Assembly (NCBI RefSeq): GCF_005877005.1
Contig: NZ_SSNH01000007.1
Span: forward strand, 62,001-126,000
Reading direction: 5' to 3'
DNA: 64,000 nt
Source of the DNA: Sinomonas susongensis
Lineage (GTDB): Bacteria > Actinomycetota > Actinomycetes > Actinomycetales > Micrococcaceae
Part shown: in pieces, positions 51,892 through 61,304 of the stretch
Position numbering within the stretch: the first letter of the stretch is position 1
Layout of the letters: the number at the start of each line of letters is the position of its first letter
Program-made: the position numbers and the translations under genes
Notes under the pieces: generated by a model
Told to the model about the DNA's origin: nothing
What the model saw: the letters and a program-made list of their open reading frames with translations, nothing else
The model's database searches: none

Positions 51892-52069
51892 AGTGGAGTT
51901 CCTTCCCCAGGGTGCAATCGGACTGTCCCGAAGGGGACACGCTGACCGTCTTCTGCCCCCAAAAGGGCCGGTCAAACCCTGAAGCGGCAGATGAAGGGAA
52001 ATGTGTGCGGTCCTCCACGACGGGTATCAGCCGGACACCACCAGCACCGAGTCGAGAGAGGAACCCACG

Positions 52070-53056
52070 ATGGTCGATTTCCCATCGAACGGTCCCGGCG
52101 CACCGACGAGCGCCCCGGGAAGCAACACGCCCGCATCGCAGAGCTCCACCACCGAGACCGCGAAGAACGAGGCTCGCGGCGTTGCCCAAGAAGCGGGTGC
52201 CTCGGCGAGTGCGGTCGGCCAGACGGCCAAGGACGAAGCAACCAACGTTGCCCGCGAGGCGCAGTTCCAGGCCAAGGACCTCATCCACCAGAGCCGCCAG
52301 GAGCTGATGCACCAGGCCTCGGCTCAGCAGGAGCGCGCGGCGCAGGGCCTGAAGTCACTCCACGAGGAGCTCAGCTCGCTCGCGGAGAAGAGCGAGAACC
52401 CGGGCGTCGGGACGGACCTGGTCCGTCAGGCTGCCCAACGGGCTGGCGCCTTCGCCGAGTACCTCGGCCAGCGCGACCCCGGCTCGCTCCTCAATGAGGT
52501 CAAGTCGTACGCGCGACGGAAGCCCGGCACCTTCCTCGCCATTGCAGCGGGAGCGGGTCTCCTTGCGGGGCGCCTGACCCGCTCTCTCGCGGCTGGCGCA
52601 TCGAACAACGGAGCCGGCCAGCAAGCGGCCGGCGGTACCTCTCCCGAGGCCTACCCTGCGGGGCACGGCTATGCTGCGGGCGGCACGGGTGCCTACCCGG
52701 AGGACGCCGGGCTCCCGGCGACTGGCGGGGTCCCCGCCTACCCGGATGCTGAGCCCTCGATCACGCCCTTGCCGGGCGGCATCGAGCCGGCGGTTCCGGG
52801 CTATGAGCCCCGGCCCGACGGATACGGCCAGTCGCCCACGGTGGAGCATTCGTCCTGGGACGAGGGCGCAGTGCAGGAAGGCGCCATCGCCGGCAGCCCC
52901 GCGTATGGAGCGCCTCCAGGGGCCCGGCACGCCACCGCGCCCGGGGCTGACCTCGAAGGGAGCGAAGAGCGCAGCCGGCTTCTCGGTGAGGATGCCGACC
53001 CCGTGACCGACGAGATCCCGCCGATGCCGCGCGAGGACCGGGGTGGCCTGCGATGA
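52070..53056 (+). CDS. Ala/Gly-rich protein heading an envelope-stress-like cassette
   Basis: A 328-residue protein. Residues 20-130 are an Ala/Gln/Glu-rich helix (NEARGVAQEAGASASAVGQT, ATNVAREAQFQAKDLIHQSR) resembling LEA-like or apolipoprotein repeats; RRKPGTFLAIAAGAGLLAGR at 165-185 is a short membrane-anchoring helix; the rest is a Gly/Pro/Tyr-rich, probably disordered tail. GAGAGGAACCCACG precedes the ATG and the stop overlaps the holin-like gene. Such genes precede Holin-X/DUF3618 pairs in many actinobacteria. Confidence 0.75.
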   Translation: MVDFPSNGPGAPTSAPGSNTPASQSSTTETAKNEARGVAQEAGASASAVGQTAKDEATNVAREAQFQAKDLIHQSRQELMHQASAQQERAAQGLKSLHEELSSLAEKSENPGVGTDLVRQAAQRAGAFAEYLGQRDPGSLLNEVKSYARRKPGTFLAIAAGAGLLAGRLTRSLAAGASNNGAGQQAAGGTSPEAYPAGHGYAAGGTGAYPEDAGLPATGGVPAYPDAEPSITPLPGGIEPAVPGYEPRPDGYGQSPTVEHSSWDEGAVQEGAIAGSPAYGAPPGARHATAPGADLEGSEERSRLLGEDADPVTDEIPPMPREDRGGLR

Positions 53057-53541
53057 GCCACCCGTACGAAGCCCCTCCGGGCGGCACGCCCGGCTATCCG
53101 CCGCCGTCGTCCGCAGCGTCCGGGGCGGTGCCCACCCCACCCGCTGAGGAGAAGGCGGCGAACACGTCCATCGGCGAGCTCCTGAGCGACGTGACCAAGG
53201 ACCTCTCGACGCTCATGCGCCAAGAGCTCGAGCTCGCCAAGGCCGAGGCGACCCAGTCCGCAAAGCGGGCCGGGCGCGGCGCAGGACTCTACGGGGGTGC
53301 CGGCATCGCCGGCCACTTCGTCCTCCTGTTCCTCTCCATCGCCCTGTGGTGGTCGCTCGGGGCCTACGTGATCGGCCTGGGCTGGTCGGCCGTCGTCGTC
53401 GCCATCATCTGGGCGATCATCGCGGGTGTCCTCGCGGCACGTGCCAGGAAGGACCTCCAGTCGGTCAAGGGCCTGCCCCGGACCGCCGATTCCATGAAGA
53501 AGATTCCCGAAACCCTCAAGCCGAGCGAGGAGCCACGATGA
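53053..53541 (+). CDS. Actinobacterial Holin-X (phage holin superfamily III-like) protein
   Basis: A 162-residue protein: Pro/Gly-rich N-terminus, a helix SIGELLSDVTKDLSTLMRQE and LELAKAEATQSAKRAGRGAG, then two spans (HFVLLFLSIALWWSLGAYVI, AVVVAIIWAIIAGVLAARAR). This is the PF07332 pattern. Despite the name, chromosomal members are not phage lysis genes and probably act in the envelope. It overlaps both neighbours by 4 bp. Confidence 0.88.
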   Translation: MSHPYEAPPGGTPGYPPPSSAASGAVPTPPAEEKAANTSIGELLSDVTKDLSTLMRQELELAKAEATQSAKRAGRGAGLYGGAGIAGHFVLLFLSIALWWSLGAYVIGLGWSAVVVAIIWAIIAGVLAARARKDLQSVKGLPRTADSMKKIPETLKPSEEPR

Positions 53542-54113
53542 GTGAGAACCCCGACGCAATCCGAGCCGACATCGAGCAGACCCGGCAGCGGTTGGGCTAC
53601 AACGTCGATGCCGTCGCCGACAAAGTGACCCCGTCCCACATCGCGCACCGTCAGACCGAACGGATCAAGGGCGCCGTGGGCGGCGTGAAGGACCGCATCA
53701 TGGGCAGCGCCGACGACGCGGCGCAGAGCACGCGCGGCGCGCTCTCCGACGCTGGCGACTCGGTCGACCAGGCCAAGCGCACTGTCGTCCGGAAGGCGCA
53801 GGGCAACCCGCTCGCGGCCGGGCTCATTGCGTTCGGCGCCGGTCTCCTGGTCTCCTCGCTCATCCCGCCGAGCCAGAAGGAGCAGGAGCTCGCCCAGACC
53901 GTGAAGGAAAAGGCGCAGCCCATGACCGAGCAGCTTTCGAACGTCGCGTCGGAGGCCGCCTCCAACCTGAAGGAGCCTGCCCAGGACGCGCTCCAGTCGG
54001 TCAAGGACACGGCCGCCGAAAGCGCCCAGAACGTCAAGCAGGAGGCTCAGGATCAGGGCTCTTCGGTGCAGGACCGCGCCCAGCAGGCGCAGGAGAACCT
54101 GCGCCAGAGCTGA
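53538..54113 (+). CDS. DUF3618 domain protein
   Basis: A 191-residue protein: ENPDAIRADIEQTRQRLGYN, VDAVADKVTPSH is the DUF3618 start; a Gly-rich short span (NPLAAGLIAFGAGLLVSSLI) sits at about 90-110; and the C-terminal half is an Ala/Gln/Glu/Lys LEA-like helix (SVKDTAAESAQNVKQEAQDQ). It closes the three-gene operon and is followed by a strong terminator. Likely a peripheral or single-span envelope protein that partners the Holin-X protein. Confidence 0.88.
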   Translation: MSENPDAIRADIEQTRQRLGYNVDAVADKVTPSHIAHRQTERIKGAVGGVKDRIMGSADDAAQSTRGALSDAGDSVDQAKRTVVRKAQGNPLAAGLIAFGAGLLVSSLIPPSQKEQELAQTVKEKAQPMTEQLSNVASEAASNLKEPAQDALQSVKDTAAESAQNVKQEAQDQGSSVQDRAQQAQENLRQS

Positions 54114-54126
54114 CGGTCCCGCTCGT

Positions 54127-54167
54127 GCCGCCGGGCGGTTCCCCCACACGGGGAGCCGCCCGGCGGC
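54127..54167 (+). terminator. 18-bp-stem terminator after the envelope cassette
   Basis: GCCGCCGGGCGGTTCCCC and GGGGAGCCGCCCGGCGGC pair with a single G-T position around a 5-base loop, 14 bp past the DUF3618 stop. Confidence 0.8.
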
Positions 54168-54189
54168 GCGTTCGCGAAACCCCTGCCGA

Positions 54190-54229
54190 CCACCCGAAAC
54201 CCCTGGCAACTACCGGGGGTTTCGGGTGG
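54190..54229 (-). terminator. Second hairpin overlapping the end of the convergent permease gene
   Basis: CCACCCGAAACCCC and GGGGTTTCGGGTGG are perfect 14-bp arms. The right arm covers the last codons and stop of the minus-strand APC gene, so it likely ends that transcript. CCGAAACCCCTG-like copies precede it at 54175. Confidence 0.65.
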
Positions 54230-55493
54230 CGCCCGAGGTTTCGCGGCGCATGTGTTGCCTGATGATCCGGTAGCCGATGCCAACGGCGAGGACGCCGAGG
54301 CCCGCAACGATCGAGGGCAGCGGGAGGCACGCGGCAAGGGCGATGCACCCGATCGCCCCGAGGACCTGGAGCGCCTTCGGGTAGCGGCGGTGCCCGGAAT
54401 CCTGGGTGAAGGCGGAGGCGTTGGCGACGAAGTAGTACAGGAGCACGCCGAACGAGGAGAAGCCGAGGGCGCCCCGCAGATCCGTGGTCACCACGAGGAT
54501 GCAGACGACGACGGCGAGGACGACTTCCGCCCGGTGCGGCACGTGATAGCGCTCGTGGACGGCGGCGAGCCAGGCGGGCAGGTCCTCGTGCCGGGCCATC
54601 GCCAGCGTGGTCCGGCCGATCCCGGCCGTGATCGAGAGGAGCGACCCGAGGGTCGCCGCCGCAGCCCCGATCCGTACGATCGGGGAGGCCCAGAAGGACC
54701 CTCCCGCGGTCGCGACGTCGGAGAGCGGTGCGACCGAGGAGGCGAGCCTCTCCGGGCCGATGGTGAGCAGGGTCGTGAGGGCCACCGCCGCATAGACCAC
54801 GAGGACGATCGCCAGGGCGATCAGGACAGCCCGGGGAATGGTGCGCTGCGGCTCCCTGACCTCCTCGCCCATCGTCGCGATCCGGGCGTACCCGGCGAAC
54901 GCGAAGAAGAGCAGTGCCGCGGCCTGCAGGATGCCGTACCAGCCGTGGTCGAAAAGGCCCGTGGAGAGGGCCGAGGGCTGCGGGTGCCCCTGGGCAAGGC
55001 CGAGGACCACGACGAAGGCAAGCACCACGAGGACGACGCCGGCGAGGACCTTCGTGGCGCCTGCAGTGCGGGTGACGCCCACGTAGTTGACCGCGCCTAC
55101 GGCGAGCACGGCGAGGACGCCGACAGGCTTCTCCCAGCCGACGGGGGCCGCGTACGCCGCGAACGTGATGGCCATCGCGGCCGCGCTGGCGGTCTTGCCG
55201 ACCACGAAGCTCCACCCGGCGAAGAACCCGGGCCACTCGCCGAGGCGCTCACGGCCGTAGACATACGTGCCGCCGGATGTCGGGTACTGGGCCGCGAGCT
55301 GCGCGGAGGCGGTGGCATTGCAGTAGGCGACGATTGCCGCGAGGGCCAGCCCGACCAGCAGTCCCGCGCCGGCCGCGACGGCAGCTGGGGCGAAGGCCGC
55401 GAAGATGCCCGCCCCCATCATGGACCCCAGTCCCACGGCGACGGCGTCGAACGTGCCGAGACGCCGCGCGAGCGCCCCCTGATGGCTTGTCAC
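54210..55493 (-). CDS. APC family amino acid permease
   Basis: A 427-residue carrier with 12 spans. FDAVAVGLGSMMGAGIFAAF is the span 1 motif (GSMMGAGIF), QLAAQYPTSGGTYVYGRERL the loop before span 3, and LFFAFAGYARIATMGEEVRE, PQRTIPRAVL the span 6 region. It resembles the AdiC/LysP-like amino acid exchangers. It is divergent from the CDF exporter, with 109 bp between starts. Substrate not evident. Confidence 0.9.
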   Translation of the reverse strand: MTSHQGALARRLGTFDAVAVGLGSMMGAGIFAAFAPAAVAAGAGLLVGLALAAIVAYCNATASAQLAAQYPTSGGTYVYGRERLGEWPGFFAGWSFVVGKTASAAAMAITFAAYAAPVGWEKPVGVLAVLAVGAVNYVGVTRTAGATKVLAGVVLVVLAFVVVLGLAQGHPQPSALSTGLFDHGWYGILQAAALLFFAFAGYARIATMGEEVREPQRTIPRAVLIALAIVLVVYAAVALTTLLTIGPERLASSVAPLSDVATAGGSFWASPIVRIGAAAATLGSLLSITAGIGRTTLAMARHEDLPAWLAAVHERYHVPHRAEVVLAVVVCILVVTTDLRGALGFSSFGVLLYYFVANASAFTQDSGHRRYPKALQVLGAIGCIALAACLPLPSIVAGLGVLAVGIGYRIIRQHMRRETSGATRNPR

Positions 55494-55602
55494 CGATGCT
55501 CCTTACGGTATTGATCCGGTCCTGTACTTTCTAGCAGTCATCGCATGAGCAGTTCCCCTCGGGTACCTTCGAAGACATGAAGGTCCTCGAGGTGTACGCA
55601 CC

Positions 55603-56520
55603 GTGAACGATCACTCGCACGCTCACGACGTCGATCCCGTGAAGGACAGGGCACGGCTCCTCACGGTGTTCGCCGTGACGGTCGCCATCATGGTGGCAGA
55701 GGTCGTCGGTACCGTGCTCTCGGGTTCCCTCGCGCTGCTCGCGGACGCGGGCCACATGTTCACCGACGCATCCGGCCTGCTGATCGCGCTCATCGCGGCG
55801 TCCCTCGCACTCAAGCCGCGCACCCCGGAGCGGACGTGGGGCTACCGGCGGGCCGAGGTTCTGGCCGCGGCACTCCAGGCCGGTCTCCTCCTCATCGTGG
55901 GGGCGTTCGTGCTCGTCGAGTCTGTCCGCCGCCTCGTCGAGCCGCCGCAGGTCGGCTCCTCCGCGATGCTCTGGTTCGGCGTCATCGGTCTTGCCGGGAA
56001 CGCCGTCTCCCTGGCCGTCCTCGCCTCGAGCCGGCACCGCAGCTTCAACCTCAGGGCCGCGTTCCTCGAAGTCCTGAGCGACGCGTTCGGCTCCGTCGCC
56101 GTCATTGTCGCTGCCGGTGCCATCGCCCTCACCGGCTGGACCCGCGCGGACGCCGTCGTGTCCCTGCTGATCGGCGCGCTCATCATCCCGCGGACGCTCC
56201 GTCTGCTCAAGGACACGACCGACGTGCTCCTCGAATCCACCCCCAAGGGCCTCGACCTCCGAGCAGTGCGGGAGCATATCCTCGCGCTCCCACATGTGCT
56301 GGACGTCCACGATCTGCACGCTAGCCTCGTCGGCTCGGGCACCCCGGTCATCACCGGGCACGTCACGCTCGAGGACCGCTGCCTGACCGACGGCCACGCC
56401 CAGGACATCCTTGCGGACCTGCAGCGGTGTGTGGCCGAGCACTTCGATCTGGCCGTCGAGCACTCGACCTTCCAGCTCGAGACCGCCGCGCACCGGGAGC
56501 GCGAGCACATCCACCACTGA
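55603..56520 (+). CDS. Cation diffusion facilitator (CzcD-like zinc/cobalt exporter)
   Basis: A 305-residue CDF exporter. A His-rich start (NDHSHAHD) precedes six spans; ALLADAGHMFTDASGLLIAL holds the span 2 HxxxD zinc site and EVLSDAFGSVAVIVAAGAIA the span 5 HxxxD-equivalent (LSDAF, with Asp). The C-terminal domain (LDLRAVREHILALPHVLDVH, DLHASLVGSGTPVITGHV) ends in a His tail (HREREHIHH). The GTG start overlaps the end of a 9-codon upstream ORF (MKVLEVYAP, 55577-55606), which may couple translation. Confidence 0.9.
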   Translation: MNDHSHAHDVDPVKDRARLLTVFAVTVAIMVAEVVGTVLSGSLALLADAGHMFTDASGLLIALIAASLALKPRTPERTWGYRRAEVLAAALQAGLLLIVGAFVLVESVRRLVEPPQVGSSAMLWFGVIGLAGNAVSLAVLASSRHRSFNLRAAFLEVLSDAFGSVAVIVAAGAIALTGWTRADAVVSLLIGALIIPRTLRLLKDTTDVLLESTPKGLDLRAVREHILALPHVLDVHDLHASLVGSGTPVITGHVTLEDRCLTDGHAQDILADLQRCVAEHFDLAVEHSTFQLETAAHREREHIHH

Positions 56521-56528
56521 CCGACGCA

Positions 56529-57320
56529 TCACCCGCCGTAGCCGAGCGACCGTGAGACCGATCGGGCGGCCTTCTGGACCACCGGGACCAGTCCGCGCAT
56601 CCGCTGAGCGGGCATGAACGGCTTCGTGGCGGACACGCTGACTGCGGCGACGATGCCGCCGCCGGCATCACGGATCGGCGCGGCCACGCAGCGGATTCCC
56701 GGCTCGTTCTCCTCGAGGTCCATCGACGCGCCGTGCCGGGCATACTCCTGCATCCGGCGGACGAAGTCCTCGACGGATCCCGGATCCGCCGGATGCCCGG
56801 CCTCACCGAGGTGCTCAGCCTCGTAGAGGCGCTGCCAGTCCGCATCGCGGTCGAGGATGAGCGCCTTGCCGATGCCGGTCCGGGTGAGCGGCATGCGGTG
56901 CCCGATCCTCGATCGCATCTCGGCCCCCCGCGTGCCCTCGATCTTGTCCAGGTAGAGGACCTCGCCCCCGTCCACAATGGCCAGGTGGACGGTGTCGTGG
57001 ACCTTCTCGGCCAGTTCCTCGAGGACAGGGCGGGCGACGACGGGCAGCGGGTTCTGGTGGAGCGCCTGGAACCCGAATTCGATGAGTGTCGGCCCGAGGG
57101 CGTAGTCCCGTCCGGCGGCGACCCGGAGATAGCCGTAGCGCTCGAGCAGCTGGACGAGCCGGTGCGCCGTGCTCCGGCCGATGCCGGTGGCTTCCGAGAC
57201 GCTGCGGAGGTCGGTGGCTCCCCGGGCCACGGCGCGGACGACGTCGAGACCCCGCGCGAGGGTCTGCGTCCCGGGGGGAACCGCCGGTTCGGCTTCTCGG
57301 GGGAGCTTCTCCTGAGACAT
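56529..57320 (-). CDS. IclR family regulator of the galactonate operon
   Basis: A 263-residue regulator: N-terminal winged helix (QTLARGLDVVRAVARGATDL, ATGIGRSTAHRLVQLLERYG, YLRVAAGRDYALGP) and the IclR effector domain (HDTVHLAIVDGGEVLYLDKI, IGKALILDRDADWQRLYEAE, GIRCVAAPIRDAGGGIVAAV). ATG 57320 starts 73 bp from the divergent dgoK GTG; a 12-bp palindrome lies between. It is expected to repress the dgo operon until galactonate or a derivative binds. Confidence 0.93.
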   Translation of the reverse strand: MSQEKLPREAEPAVPPGTQTLARGLDVVRAVARGATDLRSVSEATGIGRSTAHRLVQLLERYGYLRVAAGRDYALGPTLIEFGFQALHQNPLPVVARPVLEELAEKVHDTVHLAIVDGGEVLYLDKIEGTRGAEMRSRIGHRMPLTRTGIGKALILDRDADWQRLYEAEHLGEAGHPADPGSVEDFVRRMQEYARHGASMDLEENEPGIRCVAAPIRDAGGGIVAAVSVSATKPFMPAQRMRGLVPVVQKAARSVSRSLGYGG

Positions 57321-57337
57321 GACAAAGAGCCTACATC

Positions 57338-57349
57338 CCCATATATGGG
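57338..57349. promoter_or_regulatory. Perfect palindrome in the IclR/dgoK divergent promoter
   Basis: CCCATATATGGG is a perfect 12-bp palindrome, 18 bp from the IclR start and 44 bp from the dgoK start. It is the only dyad in the 72-bp intergenic region and the natural candidate for the IclR operator. Confidence 0.6.
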
Positions 57350-57392
57350 ACGCAGTTCGACATGCTGGGATGAGACCGGAAGACTTCCAACC

Positions 57393-58406
57393 GTGAACGA
57401 CAACCCCCCGCGCCTCATCGGCCTCGACTGGGGCACCACCTCGTGCAGGGCCTACCTCCTCGGCGAGGGAGGAGCCGTGCTCGACCGGCGGCTCGACGGC
57501 CGAGGCGTCCTGCCCCTCTCCCGATCCTCGGAAGGCCGCTCCGCCGCCTTCGAGGGCGAGCTCGCCGCACTCTGCGGCGACTGGCTGCGCGCCGCCCCGG
57601 GCCTGCCGCTGGTGGCCTGTGGCATGGTCGGCAGCAACCAAGGATGGGCAGAGGCATCGTACCGCCATCTCCCCGTCGATCTGAGTGAGCGCCCTGACTC
57701 GCTCACCGAGGTGGCGACGGCGATGGGGACGCTGTTCATCATCCCCGGCCTCTTCAAGGACGGCAGGACCGGCAGCCCGGGCGATCACCCAGACGTGATC
57801 CGTGGCGAGGAAACCCAGCTGCTCGGCGCGCTGCCATCCGAGGCCGACCGCGGGGATTCGCCCGCCGTCGTCGTTCTCCCCGGGACCCACACGAAGTGGC
57901 TCCGCCTGGACGCCACGCTCGTCTCCGACTTCGTGACGACGATGACAGGAGAGCTCTTCGGCCTGGTCATGGAGCACAGCATCATCGCGCGTCTCGCCGA
58001 AGAGCCGTCGGCACCGGACCTTGCCGCATTCGACCGCGGGCTCGACGTCGTCTTCACAGCCGACCACGATTCCGCCCCAGCGGCCCCGGCAGACATCGCG
58101 ACCTCGCTCTTCTCGGCGCGGACCCTCGTCATGGCGGGGGAGCTGGAGCCCAGCGCCGTCAAGGACTACGTCTCAGGCCTCATGATCGGAGCAGAGGTCG
58201 AACAGTTCGCGCGCCGCTGGATAGGGGAGCAGGACACCGTGGGCACGCCGATCACGATCTGCGCGAGCGCCCAGCTGGGCTCGCGGTACGCGCGCGCCCT
58301 CGAGCGAGCCGGCATCGCGTCGGCGCTCGCCCCCGAGGACGCCGTCGTCACAGGCCTGTGGCGCACCGCCGTCGCCCTCGGACTCATCGACAAGGAGGCT
58401 TCATGA
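57393..58406 (+). CDS. dgoK: 2-dehydro-3-deoxygalactonokinase
   Basis: A 337-residue sugar-acid kinase. [20 protein letters not shown] is the phosphate-1 motif of the ASKHA fold; [20 protein letters not shown] and [14 protein letters not shown] are DgoK signatures. It phosphorylates 2-keto-3-deoxygalactonate at C6 with ATP. The GTG follows a weak site. Its stop overlaps dgoA by 4 bp. It is the first gene of the operon, divergent from IclR. Confidence 0.93.
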   Translation: MNDNPPRLIGLDWGTTSCRAYLLGEGGAVLDRRLDGRGVLPLSRSSEGRSAAFEGELAALCGDWLRAAPGLPLVACGMVGSNQGWAEASYRHLPVDLSERPDSLTEVATAMGTLFIIPGLFKDGRTGSPGDHPDVIRGEETQLLGALPSEADRGDSPAVVVLPGTHTKWLRLDATLVSDFVTTMTGELFGLVMEHSIIARLAEEPSAPDLAAFDRGLDVVFTADHDSAPAAPADIATSLFSARTLVMAGELEPSAVKDYVSGLMIGAEVEQFARRWIGEQDTVGTPITICASAQLGSRYARALERAGIASALAPEDAVVTGLWRTAVALGLIDKEAS

Positions 58407-59008
58407 CCACCGGACTCATAGCAATCCTCCGGGGGATCACCCCGCCGGAAGCCGAAGAGATCGGCAGGGTCCTCTATGCCGCGGGCTTCCGATACGTAGA
58501 GGTTCCCCTCAACTCGCCCGACCCCCTCGAATCCATCAGGCTCATCCGGGCTGCACTGCCCGAAGACTGCCTCGTCGGCGCGGGAACGGTCCTGACCGCG
58601 GGGCAGGTCGAGCTCGTGAAGGCGGCCGGGTCCGACATCGTCGTCTCTCCGAACATGGACCCGGACGTCATCCGCGCCACGGTCTCGGCCGGCATGAAGA
58701 GCTACCCGGGGGTCGCGACACCGAGCGAAGCCTTCGCGGCCCTGGCCGCAGGCGCGACGGCGCTCAAGCTGTTTCCCGCCGAATCGGTCGGCATCGGGGG
58801 AATGCAGGCTTGGCGCCCCGTCCTTCCCCCGGGAACCGAACTCCTGCCCGTCGGCGGCGTCGCGGCCTCCAACGTGGGCGACTGGGTCGCGGCAGGGGCT
58901 GCCGGTGCAGGCATCGGCTCGACCCTGTACAAGCCCGGCCGGAGCGCCGAGGACGTCGCTGCACGGGCCGCGGAGCTCATGGCCGCCTGGCGCACGGCGA
59001 CCCGGTAG
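58403..59008 (+). CDS. dgoA: 2-dehydro-3-deoxy-6-phosphogalactonate aldolase
   Basis: A 201-residue class I aldolase splitting KDPGal into pyruvate and glyceraldehyde 3-phosphate. E33 ([12 protein letters not shown]), the AGTVLT block and Schiff-base K122 (ALKLFPAE) are in place. Length equals the family norm. CAAGGAGGCTTC precedes the ATG. It could also accept KDPG, as related enzymes do, but dgoK and dgoD as neighbours favour the galactonate form. Confidence 0.94.
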   Translation: MTTGLIAILRGITPPEAEEIGRVLYAAGFRYVEVPLNSPDPLESIRLIRAALPEDCLVGAGTVLTAGQVELVKAAGSDIVVSPNMDPDVIRATVSAGMKSYPGVATPSEAFAALAAGATALKLFPAESVGIGGMQAWRPVLPPGTELLPVGGVAASNVGDWVAAGAAGAGIGSTLYKPGRSAEDVAARAAELMAAWRTATR

Positions 59009-59034
59009 CCGCAACCAATCTCACGAGGAGAATC

Positions 59035-60183
59035 ATGAAAGTCACGTCGCTCACGACGTACACCGTTCCCCCGCGCTGGCTGTTCCTCAAGATCGAGACC
59101 GACGAGGGCGTGACCGGATGGGGCGAGCCCGTGGTCGAGGGGCGGGCGGCAACGGTCGCGGCCGCCGTCGAGGAACTCGCCGACTACGTCGTGGGCCAGG
59201 ACCCCCGCAACATCGAAGACCTCTGGACCGTCATGTACAGGGCAGGCTTCTACCGCGGCGGCCCCGTCATGATGAGCGCGATCGCCGGCATCGACCAGGC
59301 CCTGTGGGACATCAAGGGCAAGGCACTCGGCGTCCCGGTGCACGAACTGCTCGGCGGGAAGGTCCGCGAGTCCATCCGCACCTACTCCTGGATCGGCGGC
59401 GACCGTCCCGCCGACAGCGCCGCCGCGGCGCGGGCCGCCGTCGACCGTGGTTTCACTGCCGTCAAGATGAACGGCACCGAAGAGCTGCAGTACGTGGACA
59501 CGTGGGACAAGGTCGAGCGCGCCATCGCCAACGTCCAGGCCGTCCGGGAAGCGGTGGGCGACAACATAGGCATCGGGGTGGACTTCCACGGCCGGGTGCA
59601 CAAGCCGATGGCCAAGGTGCTCATCAAGGAGCTCGAGCCGTTCAAGCTCATGTTCATCGAGGAACCCGTCCTCTCAGAGCACGCGAGCTCGCTCCTCGAC
59701 GTCATGCGGAACACGCCCACGCCCATCGCGCTGGGGGAGCGGCTCTACTCGCGCTGGGACTTCAAGGAGATCCTGGCCACCGGTGCCGTCGACATCGTCC
59801 AGCCTGACCCGTCGCACTGCGGCGGCATCACCGAGGCCCGGAAGATCGCCCACATGGCCGAGGCCTACGACGTCGCGCTCGCACTGCACTGCCCGCTGGG
59901 CCCCATCGCCCTCGCGACGTGCCTGCAGATCGACGCGGGCTGCTACAACGCCTTCATCCAGGAGCAGAGCCTGGGGATCCACTACAACACGTCCAACGAC
60001 CTCCTCGACTACGTCATGGACCCCTCGGTGTTCGCCTACGAGGCCGGCATGGTGAAGATCCCGGACGGGCCGGGCCTCGGCATCGAAGTCAACGAGGAGT
60101 ACGTCCTCGAGCGCGCGGCCGAAGGGCACCGTTGGCGGAATCCGCTCTGGCGCCACTCCGACGGCTCTGTGGCCGAGTGGTAG
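59035..60183 (+). CDS. dgoD: Galactonate dehydratase (enolase superfamily)
   Basis: A 382-residue mandelate-racemase-type dehydratase turning galactonate into 2-keto-3-deoxygalactonate. [20 protein letters not shown] at the start, [20 protein letters not shown] with the first metal Asp, FIEEPVL and [10 protein letters not shown] with metal Glu residues, and [18 protein letters not shown] with the general-acid His. ACGAGGAGAATC precedes the ATG. It makes the substrate for DgoK. Confidence 0.95.
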   Translation: MKVTSLTTYTVPPRWLFLKIETDEGVTGWGEPVVEGRAATVAAAVEELADYVVGQDPRNIEDLWTVMYRAGFYRGGPVMMSAIAGIDQALWDIKGKALGVPVHELLGGKVRESIRTYSWIGGDRPADSAAAARAAVDRGFTAVKMNGTEELQYVDTWDKVERAIANVQAVREAVGDNIGIGVDFHGRVHKPMAKVLIKELEPFKLMFIEEPVLSEHASSLLDVMRNTPTPIALGERLYSRWDFKEILATGAVDIVQPDPSHCGGITEARKIAHMAEAYDVALALHCPLGPIALATCLQIDAGCYNAFIQEQSLGIHYNTSNDLLDYVMDPSVFAYEAGMVKIPDGPGLGIEVNEEYVLERAAEGHRWRNPLWRHSDGSVAEW

Positions 60184-60191
60184 GAGACGCG

Positions 60192-60917
60192 GTGAAGGAC
60201 AGTCGCGTTCTGTGGGTCACCGGCGGCGGCAGCGGAATGGGCCGCGCTGCGGCCCTCTCGGCGGCCGGTTCGGGCTGGAAGGTCGCCATCAGCGGGCGGC
60301 GGCACGACGCCGTCGCTGCGACGGCCGACGACGTGCGGCGGCGGGGCGGGGAAGCGCTCGAGGTGCCCGTCGACGTCCGCGACGCAAGGGCGCTCAGGGA
60401 CGCCCATGAGCGGATCGCAGCTGCATGGGGCCCCGTGACGGGCCTGGTCGTCTCGGCCGGGCTGAACGCCCCCCGACGCTCCTGGTCCGACCAGTCGATC
60501 GACGAGTTCGCCGACATCGTCGATACCAACCTCACCGGCGTCGCCCGCGTCGTCGACCTCGTACTGCCCGGCATGAGGTCCGCCGGCGGGGGAGACATCG
60601 TGGTGATCTCGTCGCGTTCCGCATGGCGCTTCTCGCCCGGCGCGGGCGCGGCCTACATGTCCAGCAAGGCCGCGCTCGGCATGCTCGTCGCGTCGTTGAA
60701 CGACGACGAGGGCCCCAACGGGATCAAGGCCTGCCACCTGTGCCCGGGTGACGTGGACAGCGACTTCCTCGCCCTCCGGCCCAACGTGCCGGGCCCCGAG
60801 CAGCGCGTGATGATGCTGAGCCCCTCCGACGTGGCCCGCTCCGTCCAATTCGTGCTCGACAGCCCGCGGCACGTCCGCATCGACGAGCTCGTCATCACGC
60901 CCGTCGGGCAGCGGTGA
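60192..60917 (+). CDS. SDR family oxidoreductase of the dgo operon
   Basis: A 241-residue Rossmann dehydrogenase. LWVTGGGSGMGRAAALSAAG is the cofactor motif, VVSAGLNAP the NAG-like segment, and VISSRSAWRFSPGAGAAYMS followed by SKAAL gives Ser, Tyr and Lys. GTG 60192 follows TAGGAGACGCG, 8 bp after dgoD. It may oxidise galactose (giving galactonolactone) or reduce a keto sugar acid; an operon position at the end fits an entry-step enzyme. No lactonase or transporter is present. Confidence 0.88.
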   Translation: MKDSRVLWVTGGGSGMGRAAALSAAGSGWKVAISGRRHDAVAATADDVRRRGGEALEVPVDVRDARALRDAHERIAAAWGPVTGLVVSAGLNAPRRSWSDQSIDEFADIVDTNLTGVARVVDLVLPGMRSAGGGDIVVISSRSAWRFSPGAGAAYMSSKAALGMLVASLNDDEGPNGIKACHLCPGDVDSDFLALRPNVPGPEQRVMMLSPSDVARSVQFVLDSPRHVRIDELVITPVGQR

Positions 60918-61062
60918 GGCAGCCTGCGAGCCGGGAGCAAGTAGTCCAGCCAGACCGGCAGCAGGCACCCTCTTCACACTCGACGGCATCGCTCATATAG
61001 TCCGAAAGGTACGGTTGCCGTGCCCGAACAGGCGGGCTCGGCGAGCAAGAAGGGAGACCATC

Positions 61063-61257
61063 ATGGCCCGGATCACCATCGACGGAATCCTCTACGACAT
61101 CGAGGCGAAAGACGGCGCCGCCCTGGCCAAGGAGATCGCGGACACGCTCGCTGCCGGAAGCACGTGCACCTATGAGGCGAGCCGATTCGGCGGCCCTCGA
61201 CCGGTCGAAGGGCATCTGGTCATTTCCCCCGGCCAGTCCTTCTTCATCACCGGGTAG
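61063..61257 (+). CDS. Small conserved-looking hypothetical protein
   Basis: A 64-residue product: MARITIDGILYDIEAKDGAA, then LAKEIADTLAAGSTCTYEAS and VEGHLVISPGQSFFITG. The compact beta-alpha-beta pattern suggests a small soluble fold. AAGGGAGACCATC precedes the ATG. A -10-like TATAGT lies upstream at 60994-60999. I do not recognise a family. Confidence 0.6.
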   Translation: MARITIDGILYDIEAKDGAALAKEIADTLAAGSTCTYEASRFGGPRPVEGHLVISPGQSFFITG

Positions 61258-61304
61258 CCCCTGCCTCATCCACCGACGCCTGGTCGTCCGCCTATGCTGG
61301 CCCC

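Noticed and set aside
53053-53541. Prophage lysis gene (holin)
   Set aside because: No endolysin, capsid or integrase nearby; chromosomal Holin-X proteins with DUF3618 are ordinary in actinobacteria.
55577-55606. Nine-codon ORF MKVLEVYAP as an independent regulatory peptide
   Set aside because: Weak ribosome site; more likely chance or simple coupling to the overlapping CDF start.
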